NCBI RefSeq assembly: GCF_002835465.1 | Contig: NZ_PIZM01000002.1 | Coordinates: 362,398 to 426,397 of the forward strand | Origin: Psychromonas sp. psych-6C06 | GTDB taxonomy: Bacteria; Pseudomonadota; Gammaproteobacteria; Enterobacterales; Psychromonadaceae | Direction: 5' to 3' | DNA: 64,000 nucleotides | Shown: piece after piece, positions 30,293 through 37,196 of the stretch | Layout: every line of letters starts with the position of its first letter | Position numbering within the stretch: the first letter of the stretch is position 1 | Notes under the pieces: model-generated | Database searches by the model: none | The model's input: only the letters and a program-made list of their open reading frames with translations | What the model was told of the DNA's origin: nothing | Program-made: the position numbers and the translations under genes

Positions 30293-30715
30293 GTGATGTT
30301 AGCCTTACAATTACAACAACAGTTAAAGAATCTAAATGAACTACAAGCTTCTCTAGAAGAGGAGAAACGCTGTCTAACAGAAAAAGATTTTAGTGCCTTT
30401 AATGACATCCTATTTAATAAGCAAAAATTGCTACAAAACATTGCTAATACTGATAAACAAATAAGCACAGAAAAAAACTTAACCATCATCAGCAAAGATG
30501 ACCAATTAAGCCAAGCAAAAGAATCACTTGAAAATCAGCTACGCGACTGTCAAAAACTGAATGCGATCAATGGTAGGTTAGTTGAGCTAAACATGAAAAG
30601 TAATAAGCATTTAATGCAGTTGATGACTCAGGCAACTGGAAAAAATAGCGTGACTTATAATCAAAAAGGCCTTCTTAAAGGTGGCCAACTTCTTGGTAAA
30701 AATATTCAAGCCTAG
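30293..30715 (+). CDS. flgN: Flagellar export chaperone FlgN
   Basis: 140 residues, nearly all alpha-helical, with the FlgN pattern LNELQASLEEEKRCLTEKD and a C-terminal amphipathic helix. It escorts FlgK and FlgL to the export gate. A GTG at 30293 and an ATG at 30296 are both possible starts; the ribosome binding site is weak. Probably co-transcribed with flgM. Confidence 0.88.
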   Translation: MMLALQLQQQLKNLNELQASLEEEKRCLTEKDFSAFNDILFNKQKLLQNIANTDKQISTEKNLTIISKDDQLSQAKESLENQLRDCQKLNAINGRLVELNMKSNKHLMQLMTQATGKNSVTYNQKGLLKGGQLLGKNIQA

Positions 30716-30743
30716 TCTTCCTACTTTTCATTCTGCACAACAT

Positions 30744-31208
30744 TTAATAATAAACAGCCTCTTCCACTTTCAATATTGAAACTCCTTGCTCATTGAAGGA
30801 TGCGTTGCTTGCAAAGGGGAGCGCCTGCATATCTAACGTCAACTCTGTAATATAAAAATCTCCTTCATGATAACTTTTTACTACACGTGCACCTTTGACT
30901 AAACCTTTAACCTTCGCTTTTATTTTATCTTCTTTTAACATAGCCCCCTCTACACGGTTATCAGCACTGAGTAAAACACCGTATATCTGTTCCGCCATTT
31001 CTTTATAAGCCTCTAGTTTAGAAGCCTTAATAGCATTCAGCATTTTTACATCAAAGCTGTCGCCTGACTGAATCTCAATTGGCGCGTAACCAACAGAGTA
31101 AAAGCTATGTTCGTAGTTAGCCTGTGATTGTGTATCAGAATTATGTGAGTTGCTACTGCAGGCCGATAAAAGACAGATCGCCAATAAAGCGGGTAGATGA
31201 TATTTCAT
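30744..31208 (-). CDS. flgP: Flagellar outer-membrane lipoprotein FlgP (LPP20 family)
   Basis: 154 residues, lipobox LSAC at about residue 16. The SKLEAYKEMAEQIYGVLL segment and the acidic/basic region after it fit the LPP20/FlgP family. In Vibrio, FlgP lies with FlgO and FlgT around the flagellar base and is needed for motility or an outer ring. It lies 101 nt downstream of flgO, so it may be part of the same transcript. Confidence 0.85.
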   Translation of the reverse strand: MKYHLPALLAICLLSACSSNSHNSDTQSQANYEHSFYSVGYAPIEIQSGDSFDVKMLNAIKASKLEAYKEMAEQIYGVLLSADNRVEGAMLKEDKIKAKVKGLVKGARVVKSYHEGDFYITELTLDMQALPFASNASFNEQGVSILKVEEAVYY

Positions 31209-31309
31209 AACAGTTTCCTTGCATGGTTAATAGCTCTAACTTTAAACCAAGCAAGAAGTAAGCCAGTTGAGGTTAAATTTGTAATATTAACTGGTCAAAT
31301 TAAATTGGG

Positions 31310-32113
31310 CTACTTGACCAGACGAACTTGAGTTTTTTTGCCTTGAACATTTCGACTATCACGCGCAAAATATTTTTTACTACGATAATCATACTCACCG
31401 CCAACAAACATACTGTGTGGAACAAAAGCGCTACTGGTTGATTCAACGATATTGGTATCTGCATTAACAATACGAATATTAAAAATCATTCCCTCTTCAT
31501 TTCTAGACATTGTTCCTGTCAAAATACGTTGTACATCTAAATTTTTATTTAGCTTTTTCCAGTCACGTGTTAATGCAAATTCCCCCGCTTCAGTTAATTG
31601 AATATTACCTGTTAACTTGAAATCGATAACACGTAATTGCCTGATATGTAACTCATGAATAAACTGCTCAGAAATAGTTTGCCCTAGCCAGTTGGTCACC
31701 GAGTGATCATTAAGATCAACAATTGAAGTTAATGCTATATTTTCATTATGAAATTTTTTGGGAAAATTATATAAAAGTTGATCTGCCATTTTACTGACAA
31801 CTTCCGACAAAATTAATGATTTCTCGCCGTTAAAAGAATACAAGTGCCCATAACCATTGGACTCTGTTTGTACACCAGACTTTTCTCGATTAGCATCAAG
31901 CGCCTCTTTTTCAACATCAGCTTGGCTGAAAGAATGAGCGACATAATAGTACAAATAATCATCACTATTTTTACGTACTGCATTTAATTCCGCCTGTTTT
32001 GCTACTTGCGCTTGTTTTGCCTGCGCTGCAGCATCTTCTTTACTTGTTTCCGATGTCGTTGAACAGCCCTGTAACAATAAAAGAACCGCACTAATTAGCA
32101 TTATTTTTTTCAT
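31310..32113 (-). CDS. flgO: Flagellar outer-membrane lipoprotein FlgO
   Basis: 267 residues, lipobox LQGC (C17), then a long Ala/Gln/Lys-rich linker (25-50) and a FlgO domain (about 90-240; LILSEVVSKMADQLLYNFP and VQRILTGTMSRNEEGMIFNIRIVNADT). It works with FlgP and FlgT at the flagellar base. A near-perfect sigma-28 promoter precedes it, so it should be a late gene. Confidence 0.88.
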   Translation of the reverse strand: MKKIMLISAVLLLLQGCSTTSETSKEDAAAQAKQAQVAKQAELNAVRKNSDDYLYYYVAHSFSQADVEKEALDANREKSGVQTESNGYGHLYSFNGEKSLILSEVVSKMADQLLYNFPKKFHNENIALTSIVDLNDHSVTNWLGQTISEQFIHELHIRQLRVIDFKLTGNIQLTEAGEFALTRDWKKLNKNLDVQRILTGTMSRNEEGMIFNIRIVNADTNIVESTSSAFVPHSMFVGGEYDYRSKKYFARDSRNVQGKKTQVRLVK

Positions 32114-32157
32114 AAAAGCCTGCCTTGGAAAAATATTAATTCATCAATTCAATTAAT

Positions 32158-32184
32158 TTATCGGCACCTTAAAGAATAACTTTA
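32158..32184 (-). promoter_or_regulatory. sigma-28 promoter of flgO-flgP
   Basis: Minus strand TAAAGTTA, then GCCGATAA with exactly 15 nt after TAAA: both elements match the FliA consensus. It lies 45 nt before the flgO ATG. Confidence 0.88.
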
Positions 32185-32223
32185 ACCGATATAAAGATAA
32201 ATAAATGAATAATTAATAGGGAG

Positions 32224-32239
32224 TGGTATAAATTTTGCT
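32224..32239 (+). promoter_or_regulatory. sigma-54-type promoter of flgT
   Basis: TGGTATAAATTTTGCT keeps GG-N10-GC and the TTGC -12 element; the -24 element deviates at two positions. It is 55 nt before the flgT ATG. FlgT would then be expressed one tier earlier than FlgO/FlgP, which has its own sigma-28 site on the other strand. Confidence 0.5.
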
Positions 32240-32293
32240 TTCTATATAAGTAACTATGTTGAAAAGTAAATATGCAATTAATAAAGGTTACCC

Positions 32294-33442
32294 ATGAATA
32301 AATATGTGCTGTTTTTTTTCATTTTTTTCTCGACACTTACTCATGCGCAATGGTTTGAGTCCTCAGCAAGTGCACTAGTCATCGACAATGACTGGGAAAA
32401 TGCACGCGAGCGCGCACTCAAAAAAGCGGTAAAAAATGCCCTTCTTTTTTCAGGTGGCGCAATATCTAGCTTGCAACAAGTAAATAATGGGGTGTTGATC
32501 GAAAATCGTTTAGTATTAAATAGCGAAGGTGAAATAAAAGCACTCAACATCACTAACGAAAGTAAGAATTCTGATAGTTTAACCTTGACTATAAAAGTTG
32601 ATATTCAATCACCAGAGAAGGTCTGTTACGGTAGTAACTTCGCAAAATCGATCGCAATCACCCGCTTTAAGCTCAACACACCAGAGCAAGCTGTAGACGG
32701 TAATATATTTGATATACATAAACAAATAAGCACGACTTTATTTAATCAACTTAACCTTTCCCCTCAAAGCCTGGATGTTCGCCAGTACATTGATGCACCA
32801 GTTAAATTAGGAGAGCAATACAAAAATAATAACCAAACAGATACTCTTCGTTCGCTCGCCACAAATAGCGATAGCCAATACCTCATCTATGGTGAGATCA
32901 ATGATATTTCAGTGAAGTTTGACAGTAAGAACTCAATCTCATACTGGGTAACGGATCCAATGCGACATTTTTATCTCACTATTTATCTATATGATGCATT
33001 ACAAGGACAGCTCCTTTCTAGCAAGCAATATCGTACGAAAGCAGCTTGGCAATATAATCAACATGAACAAGCAAACCTAAAAAGTAAAATGTTTTGGCAA
33101 AAAGACTATGGACAAGCAATTATTTCACTACTTGATGATGTAAGTGTCGATATAGAAACACAATTACAGTGTGAAGCACCGACTGCTAAAGTAGTCTCCA
33201 TTGACAGCAATAGTTTACAAATAAATCTTGGTAAGAAAAATGGACTAAATAACGGTACTATTTTATCGTTATTCTACTCCAGCAACTACAAAGACCAATT
33301 TGGCATCGAACGAAGTTCAAAAAGCCAATACCAAGGTACTATGAAAGTAATTGAAACAACGCACAATAGCGCAGTATTACGTACATTAGATAACTTACCC
33401 TTAGGTAATATTCAAATTAATGATTTAGCGCGTATTAAATAG
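32294..33442 (+). CDS. flgT: Flagellar H-ring protein FlgT
   Basis: 382 residues with a signal peptide (ending THA-QWF). It has the three-domain layout of Vibrio FlgT: N-terminal domain with repeated LKKAVKNALLFSGG, a middle domain, and a C-terminal SH3-like part (IDSNSLQINLGKKNGLNNGTILSLF). It forms the H-ring outside the basal body of polar sodium-driven flagella. Followed by tRNA-Arg. Confidence 0.92.
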   Translation: MNKYVLFFFIFFSTLTHAQWFESSASALVIDNDWENARERALKKAVKNALLFSGGAISSLQQVNNGVLIENRLVLNSEGEIKALNITNESKNSDSLTLTIKVDIQSPEKVCYGSNFAKSIAITRFKLNTPEQAVDGNIFDIHKQISTTLFNQLNLSPQSLDVRQYIDAPVKLGEQYKNNNQTDTLRSLATNSDSQYLIYGEINDISVKFDSKNSISYWVTDPMRHFYLTIYLYDALQGQLLSSKQYRTKAAWQYNQHEQANLKSKMFWQKDYGQAIISLLDDVSVDIETQLQCEAPTAKVVSIDSNSLQINLGKKNGLNNGTILSLFYSSNYKDQFGIERSSKSQYQGTMKVIETTHNSAVLRTLDNLPLGNIQINDLARIK

Positions 33443-33460
33443 TTGATATACTAAGGAAAT

Positions 33461-33536
33461 CTCTTCATAGCTCAACAGGATAGAGCACCCGCCTCCTAAG
33501 CGGATGATCGGGGTTCGAGTCCCTGTGAAGAGACCA
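33461..33536 (+). tRNA. tRNA-Arg (anticodon CCT)
   Basis: 76 nt including CCA (33534-33536). The acceptor CTCTTCA pairs with TGAAGAG; the anticodon loop CTCCTAA sits in a CCGC/GCGG stem; the T stem CGGGG/CCCTG encloses TTCGAGT. It reads AGG codons. I found no repeated copy of its 3' end that would mark an island inserted here. Confidence 0.95.
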
Positions 33537-33608
33537 CCCCCCATGTAACCACATACATAGCTATTACCCGAAAAAATTTAAAACCTATTATCGTTGAAGA
33601 AAGATCTC

Positions 33609-33773
33609 TAATTCCAATCGAGTTGAGTGTGTGATGCTCTAAACTTCACGCAGGGAAAGCGATTTAGCCAAAGGCCAAATATAACGTAAACATCTGTTTT
33701 ATATGCGATATTTTTAACGAACAGATAAGGATTTTTAACCAGTTAGATAGGTCTGCTATTTATTTTGCTATAA
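33609..33773. mobile_element. MITE-like 165-bp repeat, copy A
   Basis: 165 bp beginning TAATTCCAATCGAGTT and ending TTTTGCTATAA. It aligns end to end with 33890-34054, sharing blocks such as GCTCTAAA, ACGTAAA, TTTAACCAGT and GCTATTTATTT. It has no reading frame. It resembles the non-coding taataccaat-type repeats of marine gammaproteobacteria. Confidence 0.6.
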
Positions 33774-33889
33774 GCATAAAGAATATTTACTACACGCCTC
33801 TCACCATACCTATCAAAAATAATGTTCAACTCCAATTATAAACTCAGTGTTAAGTCATCTTAACCAAAAGTTGATTGATAAAACTTTAT

Positions 33890-34054
33890 TAATACCAATC
33901 GAATTAAGTATGCGCTCTAAATTTTGCACTGGAAAAGTGACTTAACTCAAGGCGAAACTGACGTAAATAGCTGTTCCCTTTACGAAAGTTTCAACGAAGA
34001 GGTAAGTTACTTTAACCAGTAAAATAGATCAGCTATTTATTTCATTCGGTATAA
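33890..34054. mobile_element. MITE-like 165-bp repeat, copy B
   Basis: Exactly the same length as copy A, beginning TAATACCAATCGAATT and ending ATTCGGTATAA. The ends are imperfect inverted repeats (TAATACC...GGTATAA), suggesting a non-autonomous transposable element. Copies A and B have diverged, so they did not arise by a very recent duplication. The rest of 33537-34205 holds no gene that I can support. Confidence 0.65.
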
Positions 34055-34205
34055 CAGGGACTTATCGATAAAAAATAGCTGAACTCCTTAGTTTTCGCTA
34101 AATAGCCAAAAGATAACACTCAACAATCATTTGACATTATATGCCACAATGATAATGTATCACCACTTGCTTTTTATGTTACTTTTTACTGACAGGGATT
34201 TTACA

Positions 34206-34490
34206 ATGGCTAATTATCAATTCTTTAAACACAACGGTGAAGGTCCACTTGTTCATTTAGATGTTGATTCAAATACTTATTACCACGAGAAAGAACAATT
34301 GATTAAACAAGGCTTTGAAACTTTTGGAGATACTATTCAAGCGGCAACAACTGAAGAAGCCTACCAGCGCGCTAACAGTATGATGGATGAAGCAGTGCAA
34401 CAATACGGCATGGCCCATCCAATGGGTGGCTTGTATTATTTTGTAACAGGCATGTTTGAGCTGCTATTTAAGAAGAAAAAAAGTAGCTAA
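34206..34490 (+). CDS. Conserved-looking small protein, unknown function
   Basis: 94 residues from the ATG at 34206 (MANYQFFKHNGEGPLV), chosen because CAGGGATTTTACA lies just upstream; the longer frame from 34131 starts with an unlikely hydrophobic extension. The protein is acidic in the middle (YQRANSMMDEAVQQYG), has a Gly/Phe-rich hydrophobic stretch (MGGLYYFVTGMFELLF) near the C terminus and a lysine tail, so it may attach to membranes. I do not recognise the family. Confidence 0.7.
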   Translation: MANYQFFKHNGEGPLVHLDVDSNTYYHEKEQLIKQGFETFGDTIQAATTEEAYQRANSMMDEAVQQYGMAHPMGGLYYFVTGMFELLFKKKKSS

Positions 34491-34810
34491 AAATAAGCTT
34501 GGCTAAAAGGTATTGTAGCTATGCAAAGTGTCTCCCAAAATATGCCAAACACTTAAACTTACTTTATAAGTTTAAGTGTTTGCTTAATAAAAAATGGAAT
34601 TTATAAAGTGCTCGAGTATTGCGTAGCGAAATTTCCACTACACAAACGATAGGTGCAGAAGTGAGTTACTCTCCCTTCAAAACTCACAACACAGGTAGCG
34701 TAAATTTTAGCAAGTAAGAGCGATCACCTTTTTAATTTTTTTACTATAAGTGTTAATACTGCAAAAGATTAACCTTTCAACATTATCTAGCGACCAAATT
34801 TTTATTGTCG
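34491..34810. other. intergenic region, 320 nt, with one strong hairpin
   Basis: Between the small gene and the HAD gene. A 16-bp perfect hairpin (CAAACACTTAAACTTA, loop 5 nt, 34546-34582) probably ends transcription on plus. I see no reading frame or repeat that I could assign in the rest. Confidence 0.6.
34546..34582 (+). terminator. long-stem hairpin terminator
   Basis: CAAACACTTAAACTTA and TAAGTTTAAGTGTTTG pair over 16 bp around CTTTA. No clean T tract follows, so efficiency is uncertain. Confidence 0.5.
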
Positions 34811-35455
34811 TTATTTTGCCAATAACTCTACAAAGCTAGGTAAATCTTCTGTTTTGTAGCAAGCATCATGCTCTTCAACATCCGCACGATTAACTAATAC
34901 TGTACGCATTCCTAAGGCCTTTGCAGTAGCAATGTTTGAGGTTTGATCATCATAAAAAGCGGCATCAGAAGCTTTAAAACCAAAGTGTTGGCAAATAGTA
35001 TTGTATGCATGTGGCGCTGGTTTCATTTGATAACCGGTTAATTCAACACTAAAAATACCATCAAAACAGTCGTATAAGTCGATATGTTTTAAGACTCGAG
35101 TTGCATAAGGTAACGGTGAATTGGTAAACACGTAACGTGATTTTTTAAATGCATGTAGGGCATCTTTTAACTTTGTCGCCTTTTCAACCTTGTCTAAATT
35201 AACTTGATGCGAGAATTCAGAGAACTTATTAAGGTCAACCTTGGAGTGATGTAATTGGATACCTCGTATTGTCCCACCATAGCGCTGATAATAACTATCA
35301 CATAAAGCATTAGACTCTGTAATAGAAATACCAAGTTCATTACTAATAAACTCACGCATTCTAGGGGCTATTTGTTCTAAAATAGCACTCTTAGGTGGAT
35401 ATAAAGTATTATCAAGATCGAATAGGTGTACATCACGCTCTAATAGTGGAGTCAA
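34811..35455 (-). CDS. HAD-family pyrimidine 5'-nucleotidase-like protein
   Basis: 214 residues. HAD motif I FDLDNTLYP (12-20, nucleophile first Asp), motif II FTNSP, and motif III/IV FYDDQTSNIATAKALGM. The DNTLYPP form and the helical cap match the SDT1/Phm8-like pyrimidine 5'-nucleotidase group, which hydrolyses nucleoside monophosphates; the exact substrate cannot be read. Divergent from the RRF-family gene across a CRP-like palindrome. Confidence 0.88.
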   Translation of the reverse strand: MTPLLERDVHLFDLDNTLYPPKSAILEQIAPRMREFISNELGISITESNALCDSYYQRYGGTIRGIQLHHSKVDLNKFSEFSHQVNLDKVEKATKLKDALHAFKKSRYVFTNSPLPYATRVLKHIDLYDCFDGIFSVELTGYQMKPAPHAYNTICQHFGFKASDAAFYDDQTSNIATAKALGMRTVLVNRADVEEHDACYKTEDLPSFVELLAK

Positions 35456-35520
35456 AGGATCGCCTCTTTTTAATTGATAAAAATTGATACTATCATTGTT
35501 TGTTTGAAAAACCCAACAAG

Positions 35521-35534
35521 GTGATCATGATCAC
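35521..35534. promoter_or_regulatory. CRP-like palindrome GTGATCATGATCAC
   Basis: A perfect 14-bp palindrome with the core GTGA-N6-TCAC of CRP sites, in the divergent spacer between the HAD gene and the RRF-family gene. Confidence 0.45.
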
Positions 35535-35619
35535 TATTTTTGACCTAAGTCTAAGCAGCACACTGACAATCACGGGCAAAATTTACAATTAACTAAAGGA
35601 TATATTTTGAAGGCGTTTT

Positions 35620-35988
35620 ATGACAATTAATCATTCAACAATACAATCAGTGAAACTCAATAATTTTATACATCGCATTGATTGCAAAGTCGCAATAACA
35701 AAAATTGTCCAGCAACATGGTGGTAACCTAAAACGTATTCGTCGCTCGAGAAACTGGCAAATAACGGGCACTGATAAACAACTGACAGTATTAGCGGAAA
35801 AGTTACGTGCGCATGGAGCTAAATGGGTTGCAGATGCAATTGAAAAAGCGCTACCAAACCCTACCATTAATTTTGCTCACGTCCTGCGCGATAATCCTGC
35901 AATCACCGTCAATGCATTAATGGCTAAATCTGGTTGTACGTTAACGGAGGCACGAACTGCTATCGATGATGCAGAAAACTTCACTTGA
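35620..35988 (+). CDS. Small protein of the so-called ribosome recycling factor family
   Basis: 122 residues. It resembles a family in Vibrio and Shewanella that databases label as ribosome recycling factor family (FIHRI, GGNLKRIRRSRNWQITG, KLRAHGAKWVADAIEKAL, NPAITVNALMAKSGCTLTEAR). It is far too short for true RRF and lacks its fold, so the label should not be taken as function. The C-terminal part looks like a helix-turn-helix. The recall is from memory. Confidence 0.6.
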   Translation: MTINHSTIQSVKLNNFIHRIDCKVAITKIVQQHGGNLKRIRRSRNWQITGTDKQLTVLAEKLRAHGAKWVADAIEKALPNPTINFAHVLRDNPAITVNALMAKSGCTLTEARTAIDDAENFT

Positions 35989-36019
35989 GCGCATAGCTTC
36001 CATTAATCACAGGATATTT

Positions 36020-36112
36020 TTAGGCATTATAAAATAACTGACAATCCAATAAACATAGCAATCCTCCATAAATAATTGCCACAGCAAAATAAATCATTGA
36101 TCTATTTTTCAT
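36020..36112 (-). CDS. possible 30-residue membrane peptide
   Basis: A short frame starting with ATG at 36112, after TAGGTGATT. It encodes 30 residues with one hydrophobic helix (MIYFAVAIIYGGLLCLLDC). The good ribosome binding site and clean TM helix are the only support; it could be chance in AT-rich DNA. Confidence 0.3.
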   Translation of the reverse strand: MKNRSMIYFAVAIIYGGLLCLLDCQLFYNA

Positions 36113-36133
36113 AATCACCTAGACTACAAAAAA

Positions 36134-36146
36134 TGACGAAGCGTCA
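36134..36146. promoter_or_regulatory. palindrome TGACGAAGCGTCA upstream of tetR
   Basis: 13-bp palindrome 94 nt before the tetR ATG. It differs at only two central bases from the two operator-like palindromes before the transporter gene (37063-37079 and 37127-37141), suggesting autoregulation. Confidence 0.55.
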
Positions 36147-36239
36147 CAAATATTCACGCCGTCACCAAATGTATGTTAATTATTCATTTTATAGCGAGCT
36201 TTGAGTTATACTTAGCCCCAAATAAAAAGGCCACATGCA

Positions 36240-36995
36240 ATGAATACAATACAAACAAATAAAACACAGACCAGAAAAGCACGAGAAGTTGCAGACAGAG
36301 AACAACTGTTACTTAATATTGCACTTGAGATTATCGAGGCACATGGCTTTTCAGCGTTAACAATGGACAAACTAACGCAACAGTCAGAATACTCTAAAGG
36401 AACGGTTTATAACCACTTTTCGAGTAAAGAAGATTTATTAACAGCGCTTTGTTTGCGTGCGATACGCGTGCAACAAGTGTTATATAACAAGCTAGTTGAC
36501 TTTGGCACTAATTCTCGTGAACAAGTAGTTGGTTTTGCGTTTGCCTATGAATTGTTTGCCAAACTTTACCCAGCTTTATTTATGGTTGGCTTAACCGTTA
36601 AAACTTCTGCAATTAGGGAGAAAGCATCACCACAACGTGGAAATGCGATCACCGAAGCAGAAAATGAAATGATTGAAATGATGAAATCACTGGCTAAAAA
36701 TGCCATTGATGCCAATGAGCTCGACAAAAAATATGCAGATAACCTATATCAAGTCACTTTTTCAATTTGGTGCATGGGTTTTGGGACGGTTTCACTTATG
36801 CGAACATTAGGTGAGTGTGGTGCATCATCATGCATGGAAAACATCTGCGTTCATAATAGCTTGTTATACCATGTATCACTGCTATTAGATGGTTTAGGTT
36901 GGCAACCATTAAACAATAACTTTGATTATACAAAGACTTGGGAAACATTAAAAAATGAAACCTTTGCAGCAGAGATTGAGCAATTACGACAATAA
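36240..36995 (+). CDS. TetR-family transcriptional regulator
   Basis: 251 residues, a little long for TetR. N-terminal HTH at about 22-70 (LLLNIALEIIEAHGFSALTMDKLTQQSEYSKGTVYNHFSSKEDLL). The C-terminal ligand domain has several Met and Cys residues and no recognisable ligand signature. The transporter gene follows after a strong terminator and two palindromes of the type TetR dimers bind, so it is probably the repressor of that cassette and of itself. Confidence 0.93.
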   Translation: MNTIQTNKTQTRKAREVADREQLLLNIALEIIEAHGFSALTMDKLTQQSEYSKGTVYNHFSSKEDLLTALCLRAIRVQQVLYNKLVDFGTNSREQVVGFAFAYELFAKLYPALFMVGLTVKTSAIREKASPQRGNAITEAENEMIEMMKSLAKNAIDANELDKKYADNLYQVTFSIWCMGFGTVSLMRTLGECGASSCMENICVHNSLLYHVSLLLDGLGWQPLNNNFDYTKTWETLKNETFAAEIEQLRQ

Positions 36996-37020
36996 TTGTA
37001 AAGAGCACATTAATACAGAG

Positions 37021-37061
37021 AAGATAAATAAAAAAGGCAGTTAGCCTTTTTTATTTATCTT
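37021..37061. terminator. 18-bp perfect hairpin after tetR
   Basis: AAGATAAATAAAAAAGGC, loop AGTTA, and its exact complement; the T tract is within the right arm. It separates tetR from the transporter promoter region. Confidence 0.88.
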
Positions 37062-37062
37062 T

Positions 37063-37079
37063 ATTGACGATTCGTCAAT
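37063..37079. promoter_or_regulatory. TetR-type operator 1 (ATTGACGATTCGTCAAT)
   Basis: A 17-bp perfect palindrome around one central base. It shares the 13-bp core TGACGATTCGTCA with the next site; their centres (37071 and 37134) are 63 bp apart, about six helical turns. Confidence 0.7.
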
Positions 37080-37126
37080 ACATAACACTTTAATCAACAG
37101 TTTCGGCTGTTTTTTTATTAAATAAA

Positions 37127-37141
37127 ATGACGATTCGTCAT
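37127..37141. promoter_or_regulatory. TetR-type operator 2 (ATGACGATTCGTCAT)
   Basis: 15-bp perfect palindrome with the same core, 56 nt before the transporter ATG, in a position that would cover the promoter. Confidence 0.7.
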
Positions 37142-37196
37142 ATAAATTCGAATCGTATTTCAACAAGGAATTGGCAATGCCAATAAAGAGGGAAAC

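Noticed and set aside
33461-33536. tRNA-Arg as attachment site for an integrated element
   Set aside because: No integrase gene nearby and no second copy of the tRNA 3' end in the window; the region behind it holds only MITE-like repeats.
35620-35988. True ribosome recycling factor
   Set aside because: The protein is 122 residues and lacks the RRF three-helix bundle pattern; only the database label suggests it.
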